From: Balamuthia mandrillaris
Taxonomy: Eukaryota; Discosea; Longamoebia; Balamuthiidae
Length of the DNA: 20,000 nucleotides
Assembly (NCBI GenBank): GCA_031835245.1
Contig: JAVKOQ010000206.1
Location: forward strand, 5,001 to 25,000
Direction of reading: 5' to 3'
The notes under the pieces are model-generated. The model had not been told where the DNA came from and did no database searches. It saw nothing but the letters and a program-made list of their open reading frames with translations. The translations under genes and the position numbers were made by a program. Position 1 is the stretch's first letter. Each line of letters opens with the position of its first letter. Below, one piece after another: positions 8,953 through 16,400 of the stretch.

Positions 8953-9338
8953 ATGGCCTCTCGGACTCCTCTTTTGCTGCTAGGAGTTATTCTTGCTTTG
9001 TTTTGCGGTACCTTTTTCCCTCAACACAGCTCCTTTCTTCTCTTCTTTTTGTTTTTTCTTCTTCTCTTTTTTCCCTTTAAATATGTTTCTCTCTCTCTCT
9101 CTCTTTGTCTCACATATTCCCAACAATAAACGCAAATAGCACTCGGAGTGGAGGCGCAAACCTTCTCTTTGAGCATCGGCCCCCTCTTTTCCAACTGCGC
9201 GGGCAAACCTGGGGTCGACCCTGCCTATGCCCCTCCCGCTGACGCTCGCTGCACCTACTCCTCCGACAAAAGCAAAGTGGAGTGGGGTATCGCCCAAACG
9301 GCTGGTCAACGCAGTGGTCTTACCTTTATCCCAAAGTA

Positions 9339-9378
<40 letters not shown>

Positions 9379-12300
9379 ATTGTGTTAACAAAAAAAAACC
9401 TATCAGAACGGGCATTTCAACTGCTTTCGAGACTGAGATCGAGCTTGGCACTTTAGTCCACTTCAACTTCCCGCTTAAGGCACCTGAAAGCGACGACACC
9501 AAGTACCATCCCTCCAACGTTGACTTGGAGCTGCGGATCACCGGCGCTGTGCGTGACCTCGACGGCAGCTTCATCTCCTCCATTTCCTTTGCCCCTCGTT
9601 TCACTCTTGACATCCATGAGACCCTGAACCGACCTGACACCTATGCTGGTTACTGCCCTTACAGGGACACCACCAACCCTGGTTGGCGAACGGACGACCT
9701 GTGCTGCCCCTACGCCTCTCGAAGCGCTCAGGGACCCTGCTCGGATCGTTTGTATTTCCCCGCCGTCTCCTCCGAGTCCACTTTCATAAGCGGCGGTGTG
9801 GAGTACACGTTGGAACTCACCGGCTTCAAGGATATAAGCACCGGCCAGACCGTAACCCAGTTCATTTCGGACGAGAACCAGGAGAGCAGGGCTGTGCTGC
9901 TCGGCAAACTCGTGGCTAACTGTCAAGATGCTACCAAGTGCCCTCAACCCCCGGCCACCGCTGTCTGCGCCAAGCGTGCATGCTCTGGGGGACGCTGTAC
10001 CTTTGTCCTCAACACGGGGTACACTTGCCCTTCTGACCCCGTCCATGGCGCCTGCTCAACCAGCACCTGCAAGGTAGGCGGCGACTGGACATGTGAAAGC
10101 AAGCCTGCCAACCAAGGTGCCTCGTGCAGTGCTCCCTCTATCCCCAAGGGTTTCTTCGAGTCCTATGCCGATGACTGCGTAGCCCAAAGGTGTGGCGGCG
10201 GTGTGTGCTCTTGGTACTTCAAGGGCAACGTGGACTGTGCTACCGTCACCCGAGGACCAAGCACTTATTTGGAGGACCCCAACTACTGCCAGGGCTCTGC
10301 CAAGTGTGTCACCAGCGGCGCTAACCTGGGTCAGTGCATGTTGACCAACAAGACCGGTGGCTGTTCGGGTCCTACCAACCCATGTCAGTCCTACACCTGC
10401 TCCTCTGGTACCTGCCGCACCAGCGTGCGGGACGGTATTGGCTGCTCCCTGCCCGCGGCGCAGCAGGGTTCGTGTGTCTACGGCCAGTGTGTGAACAAGG
10501 ACGGAGTTGGCAGCTGCCGAAGATTTAACAAGGCAGTGAACACCGATTGTACTCCAAGTAGTTCGCTTGGTCAGTGCGAGAAAGGCGTCTGTACTTCAGA
10601 GGGCGTATGCACCAAGACCCTCAAAACAGGCGTCAGCATTTGCACCGACTACACTCGCAACACTGCCTGGTCGACCGAGTGCCAGCAGGGCACCTGCGAG
10701 GCCATAACTGGCGGTGCTCGGTGTATTCCTGAGAAGAAGAGCACCTCAACCAACTGTAATACCCTCACTGGCGGCGCCACTACCTACGACACCACTTGCA
10801 ACCGCCTCCGCTGTAACTCGGAGGGTCAGTGCCGACCAGTTCCTCGTACAAATAGCTGCAAGCCCTCCGGTACCACTGTTGGCTCCTGTCGCAAGGGCTC
10901 TTGTGTTGGAGGTTCCTGTCGCTATGTAAGCTTTGGAGATCGCTCTTCCTCTCCCACGTGCCGGGGAACCAATTACGACTGCTTCAAATACCGCTGTGTG
11001 GCTGGCAGCGATGGTTTCGGCTCCTGCCAACGATACTACAGCGGAACTGGCAACTGTGGCGCCAGCACCGGATGGCAGACTAAAGAGTGCGCCAACGTGG
11101 TATGCAAGTCGTCCGATAGGGTGAATAGCAACGTGCAGCCCTTCACTGGTCCCAGTGGCTCCGCATCTTACTGTGAGTACAAGAAGTCCAAGACTTCATG
11201 TGGCAGCTTTGGATCTTGCAAGCGTGGCAGCTGCAACAGCGCCACCTTCGAGTGCGACCCCATCCCTAGGAGCAAGTCCTGCACTGACGCACCGGGCCTT
11301 CCTCACACCTGCAAGAGAGGCAGCTGCAACGAAGGTACTTGCCGCACCTTGACCTCCAATGAAGGGGGCTCCTGTTCGACCGACGGTGTTTCTCCGGGCC
11401 AGTGTGAAGAGGCCATTTGCCAGTCCGGTGTTTGTATCGAGCGCAACAAGCAGAGCGGATCATGTGACCATGCTGGGGATAACTCCGTTTGCCTGAAAGG
11501 TTCCTGCATCAGCGGCAACTGCGAGCTGAGGAACACCAATAATAACAACGACTGCAGCTCTGAGCGCACCCCGGATCAATGCCATAACGCTCGTTGCAGT
11601 GATGGTTCCTGCACCTTCTTCGCGAAGACCTCCGGCGCCTGTAGTACCCCCGGCAGCGATGAATACTGTAAGAAGGGTTCCTGCATCAGTGGCAACTGCC
11701 AGGTCCGGGACCAATCCGACGGCAGCCCCTGCGTCGGCGGCACTGCAGCCATAGAGTGCCGCAAGGCCGTCTGTCAGGGCGGTGCGTGCACCAGTCAACC
11801 GGACACCAGCAAGGAATCCAACAACTGCAACACCCCCGTTTCAGGCCTCAACGGCAGGGATTCCGCCTGCGTCTCCCTGAAATGTCAGTCAGGCTCCTGC
11901 AAGTACGTCGGTTTTCCTGCTGGCCAAACTTGTCAGACCACCAGATCCGGCTGTTACGTCACCGAGTGTAACGATGCTCAAAAGTGCGTGGTGAAGAACA
12001 CGGATGGAACGGCCTGCGGAACTCCTGGCGACTGCTTCAGCCTTACCTGCCAAGGAGGGTACTGTACGGTCAAGGACCTGAACGAGGGCAAGACCTGTTC
12101 CAGTGAGAACCCGAGGCCCACTCCTCCTGACACTGCCAAACGCGGAGTAGAAGCAGAACCACAGCAACAAATGGAAGAAAGAGAGTTGTTTGTGGAGAGG
12201 AACGATCGTCCTCAGGACAAAGAATGCTATGAGCTCAAGTGCGAGGGAGGAGCTTGCACCAAGTATAACTTCCCAGCGAACACCACCTGTGGTGCTCGTC

Positions 12301-13268
12301 CCGATCCTGAGAACTTCTGCCTCAAGTATGGTTGCGACGGAGCTGGCCGCTGCGACGACTCCACCCCCATTTCCGTGGGAGCAGGTGAGCCCTGCGTTGG
12401 CACCACCGAGCCGTGTGACTTCTTCCTACCCACATGTTACGATGAGTGCAGAGAACTCGTTTGCAATGCGGATGGTCGCTGCATCTCTAGCAACAAGGAA
12501 GGCGAGTGCCTCTACCCCAAGGACGTCACCTTCAAGCGTCAGGATGGAGGAGTTGACTCCTTGGCCGACAACGAGTGTGCCAAGGGTCAGTGCGTGGTTG
12601 GTCTCTGCCAACTTGTGAACGTGACCGACAACGTACCCTGCGGCAGGAGCGTTGGTAGCGGCGGCAACGACACGGATGCCTGCGCCAACGACTACTGCCT
12701 CGGCGGCACCTGTCGCAAGGGCGAACGGGACTGCGCCGCTGAGGTCGGCGAGCCCTACAACCTCTGCTGGGAGGTCTTCTGCGATGCCGAGCGCGGCTGC
12801 GGCCAGAAGCTCAACGGTGAGGTCCACTGCTCCTGCATCAGCGACTGCGATACCTGCACCGGTGTCAGCTCCATCAACGGCACCTACCTCTCCTGCTGGT
12901 GGTGTCCCGGCGGAGGAAGCAACGGCCTGGAGGCTGGCTGCTACGACCGTGAGAACCTGGTCACCGGCCAGACCTGGCCACAGCCCGATGACAACTGCTT
13001 CTACTCCCCACAATGCGCTGCCGGCAAGGAGGACGACGGCATGACCGACGAGGAGGTCGGTGGCCTCGTGGGTGGCGTGGTGGCAGCTTTGCTTGCCGGA
13101 GGAGCTCTTTTGGCGGGCATCATTGCCGCCATGGTGTACTTCATGAGCAAGACTCCCGAACAGGACGTTGTCTTTGGAGAGCGTGACTTTGAGGATGCTG
13201 TCATGGACAATCCCTTCTTCGAGAACACTGGCAAGTTTACCGAAAGTCTTTTCTACGAGGGCAACTAA
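8953..13268 (+). CDS. Large Cys-rich type I membrane protein with integrin-beta-like tail
   Basis: Three exons (8953-9007, 9140-9335, 9407-13268) encode 1370 aa. The two short 5' exons restore a signal peptide (MASRTPLLLLGVILALFC then ALGVEA, likely cleavage after A24), so the long open frame starting inside intron 2 is not the true start. Residues about 25-255 form an N-terminal domain with a Cys cluster (YCPYRDTTNPGW, DDLCCPYA) that I cannot name. Residues about 256-1290 hold about 28 modules of the form C-x3/4-C-x2-G-x-C with a further Cys 8-14 residues on, interrupted once by a Cys-free charged stretch (about 984-1021). A Gly-rich membrane segment (1302-1330, GGLVGGVVAALLAGG) is followed by a 40-residue cytosolic tail with NPFF (1352-1355) and LFYEGN at the end. 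The topology suggests a surface receptor or adhesin, comparable to the Sib proteins of Dictyostelium, though I see no vWA domain. An extracellular matrix or cyst-wall role is the alternative. Confidence 0.92.
9087..9104. repeat. (CT)n tract in Cys-rich-protein intron 1
   Basis: Here the gene is on the plus strand and the repeat is CT on the plus strand, so its orientation relative to transcription matches the minus-strand genes. The whole 5' half of this intron is pyrimidine-rich. Confidence 0.85.
9342..9378. repeat. (CT)n tract in Cys-rich-protein intron 2
   Basis: About 18 CT units begin six bases after the 5' splice site GTACTC of the exon at 9140-9335. The intron is only 71 bases long, so the repeat makes up half of it. 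Confidence 0.9.
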
Positions 13269-13425
13269 ACAGACACTCTTTTGGTTGCTCTCTCTCTCTC
13301 TCTCCCTCTCTCTCTCTAGCTTTGTTGCAAAACAGTTTTTTGTTCTTTGTATTTGTTTCTTTCTTTCTTTTTTTTTATTTAAACCTGGAAAGTTTTGTTA
13401 TTTGCACCTTTCTTTGTATTCTCTC
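13269..13425. terminator. Convergent 3' ends of Cys-rich-protein and RasGAP genes
   Basis: Only 157 bp separate the two stop codons, so the 3' UTRs probably overlap. A CT run (about 13287-13319) starts some 20 bases after the plus-strand stop. On the minus strand an AATAAA (13379-13374) lies about 47 bases past the RasGAP stop and is its likely poly(A) signal. I see no AATAAA for the plus-strand gene before the RasGAP coding end. Confidence 0.5.
13374..13379 (-). terminator. Poly(A) signal AATAAA of the RasGAP gene
   Basis: The hexamer AATAAA on the minus strand lies 47 to 52 bases downstream of the TGA stop at 13428-13426, inside the short convergent spacer. Position and sequence fit a cleavage signal. 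Confidence 0.5.
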
Positions 13426-16400
13426 TCATGCCTCTTGGTTGTAGTCATCGATGAAAAACTGGGAAAGACCACCAACAACGTGGTTGTGGGTTCCGTCAGG
13501 AGCGGAGGACGAAGAAGAAGAACACGAAGCACTGTTTGGCCTTCCATCAAGGAAGAGCTTCTTGGTGAGGGGGAGTGATTCGTTCTCCTCCTTCGCGTGC
13601 ATTTCGTCCTCATCTTCAAACATGGAGAGCACCTCGTTCAATCGGTTGAACGTATTGAGTTTGGCAGCATTCTAACAGAAGAAGGAAGAGAAGCGGGGAG
13701 TGAGCAAGCAAGCAAACAAACAAAATGAAGAAAAAGCGAAAAACAAAAAAGTACCCCATGCAAATCATCGTCTCGGCAACGCCAGGCTTTGGCGTGTTGA
13801 ATGGCTTCCATCCATTCGCCGGCCTCCACATCATCCTTACCCATGAAAAAATAGGTGCGGTACCGCGTGAACACCTGGAAGGTGTGCTCTCGCGCTTTGA
13901 CCTCCGTGGTAGGCACGTACTCCACCGTACAGCTGTTCTCCAACGGAATTACTCCCGCTGGATCCGCGTCCTTTTTACATTTGTTGAGTTGAAATACCAA
14001 GCGCCAGACAGAAGATAAATGGGAATAACCGCAACAAAGAATTGTAAGAGGAAAGAGAAAAGTACCTGTGGGGTTTTATAATAAGACAAAAGATTGTACT
14101 CCAAAACTACCCAACGTTTCCGCCAAGTTTGGAACTTGCCACCTTGTTTAAACAGCCATCCCGTCTTACGCGCACCTGCTGCTCGTTTCAACTGTTTAAA
14201 GAAAAATCAATGGTTAAGATAACAAGAAAGTGCAATATCGGAACAGGAAAACTAATAAACAACTAAAGTACGCACAGCACTCCTTCTTCGCACTTCCTGG
14301 TTGTTTGCATGAAGAGCAGAGCCCTGCAGAGCCTTAATCCAAGCTAAAGCAGCCGTCACGTCATCCGCCTCAAAGAAGTAACACCGCGTCCGCGTTAACA
14401 CCTGAAAACAAGGCTTCTCTCTGCCTAGGTTCACGCTGGCTAACTCCACCGCTGTTTGTAGGAGCTCTATCATGCCCGCTGGTTTCTCGTCCAAGGGAGA
14501 GCGGAAATAGAAGAGCTTGCCATTGGTGACCACGCACCAGCGCCTCCTCCAGCTTTGGATGTTAGCTCCCTTTTTCATGAGCCAACCTTCTTTTTCGGCG
14601 GTGCTTAGTGCGTGCTGTTGTATTTGTAGGCAGTTAGTCTTTTACGTTATTTATGATCCCTTTTTGTTTATAACTCGGAAAATAAATAAATAAAAATCTA
14701 ACAAAAAAATCACTGACCTTTCCCCAAAGTCGCATAAACCGTTTGCTTCCACTTTCTGCAATAACGATTGTTAGTCATTTGCTAGTCCATGGTAGTTTTT
14801 TTTTAAAAAAAAAAACAATTGACTTATGTACTTTTGGTTTCATGGCTGCCTATTCGTACACCAGCAAGACTGCTGGATATATCAGGTCCTCTCCCATCCT
14901 CCATCACCGGCATATGATTGTCATATTCCATCACTTCATATTCATTCATTTGTGGCACTTCTGCATCAGTTGCACTGTGCAAGGTATTATAATTACTACG
15001 TGTGGAAGGAGAAAACGTAGATGGAATGTTTATCGTTCGTTCTCTTTCTGTTGGTGTTGGACTCTTCATGCGATCAGACCCAGAGGACGAAGAGGAAATA
15101 AAGGTCTGTCGATGAGGTTGATGTTGTGGATTTTGTTGTAGCAGAGAATTGCCCGAGATAGTGGTAGTATTGCCTCTTAAAGCTCGTTGGTTCTTCCACC
15201 ATTCGTTCTTTTGTTTCTTGATGGCGTCCATCCATGACTTCATGGTGGCTTCATCAGGAGCGCTGAAGAAGATGGTTTTCTTTCCAGATGTTGCTAATTC
15301 AAAGGAATAAGAGGGACCCTCTCCAGGTTTGGCTTCGCAGGTTCGAACGAAGGAGTTTTGAATTTCTATCTCGCCTTTCGGAAGAGGATCGGAAGGCGAT
15401 TTAAAGTATATTAAAAGGTTGTCCTGTTGTTTTAACAAAGGTTAAGAGCCGTATAAAAAGAAAGAAGGGAGGAGGGAGGAATAGAAGGAGAGAAACCTTA
15501 AGTACAATCCACCTCTGATTCCTGTTTTGTAAATAAGAGAAGAAAAAGAAAAAACAAATACACAACAAATAACAAAAAAACAACCAACAAAAAAGGAAAT
15601 GTTAAACGGATAATGGTGTTGAATCACAGAAGAAAATTGTACCAAGTTTTGACGACTTCTCCCCTTTTGCCTAGGAAGCCCTTCTTGGTGACTGTCGTTG
15701 TGGCAGCTCTGCTCCGCCCGCTATGTTGCACCTCAGAAGAAGCAGAGGAAGGAGAAGAAGAACTAGAAACTGAAGAAAAAGAAATGGAGGAAGATGCCGA
15801 CGAAGAAGAGGAGGAAGTAGGTGAATACAAAGAAGGAGAAAATGATTGGATAGAAGAGGATGAAGACGCAGCAGAAGAAGACTGATGCGCGCTTGATTTC
15901 TGTTCATCAATAAATGTAACAATTAGAGATTATAAAAGTAGAACGCTCGAGCGAGAAGAGAAGAGAAGAGGACGTAGAACAGCGAACAAGAACAGAAAAG
16001 TGTGAATAGAATAGAAGCAAGCAAGTACCGGAGAGGCTAGAGCCGAGGCTCTAATAGCAGGATCCAGGGGCAAAGAAACAAAAACGCTGGAAGGCAAAGT
16101 TGATGACCAGCAATGGGTGGTCCGTACGTTTTTATCGTTCTCCTCTTTTACAGTGTCCGTCGCAGTAACTTCTCTCGACAGAGGCAAACGTGGCACTAGC
16201 GAGTTGGTTGTAGTATGTTTGTGCTGCTGTTGTTGTGATGGCGCTGCTGTGGGAGCAGTATTTTCTTCGCCATTGTTCTTTTCTCTATTGGCAGACAGTC
16301 TCTTTTTTTCCTTTCGGACTTGTTGAGCGTAGATGGCCTGCTGAATGGCTTCAGTCCATTCCTTTCTTTCTTCGGAGGAAGAGGCGTTCAGAAAGTAAGT

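Noticed and set aside
9282-9406. Start of the Cys-rich protein at 9282 inside an intronic CT run
   Set aside because: This start would encode a Leu-Ser repeat from intron 2. The two upstream exons give a proper signal peptide and join in frame.
9453-10046. Long antisense open frames opposite the Cys-rich protein (also 12426-13013)
   Set aside because: They come from the Cys/Gly/Ser codon bias of the sense gene and have no domain, signal peptide or splice support.
15613-15885. Glu-rich plus-strand open frame
   Set aside because: It is the complement of the Ser-rich linker before PH2 of the RasGAP gene, whose minus-strand frame joins cleanly to the PH core.
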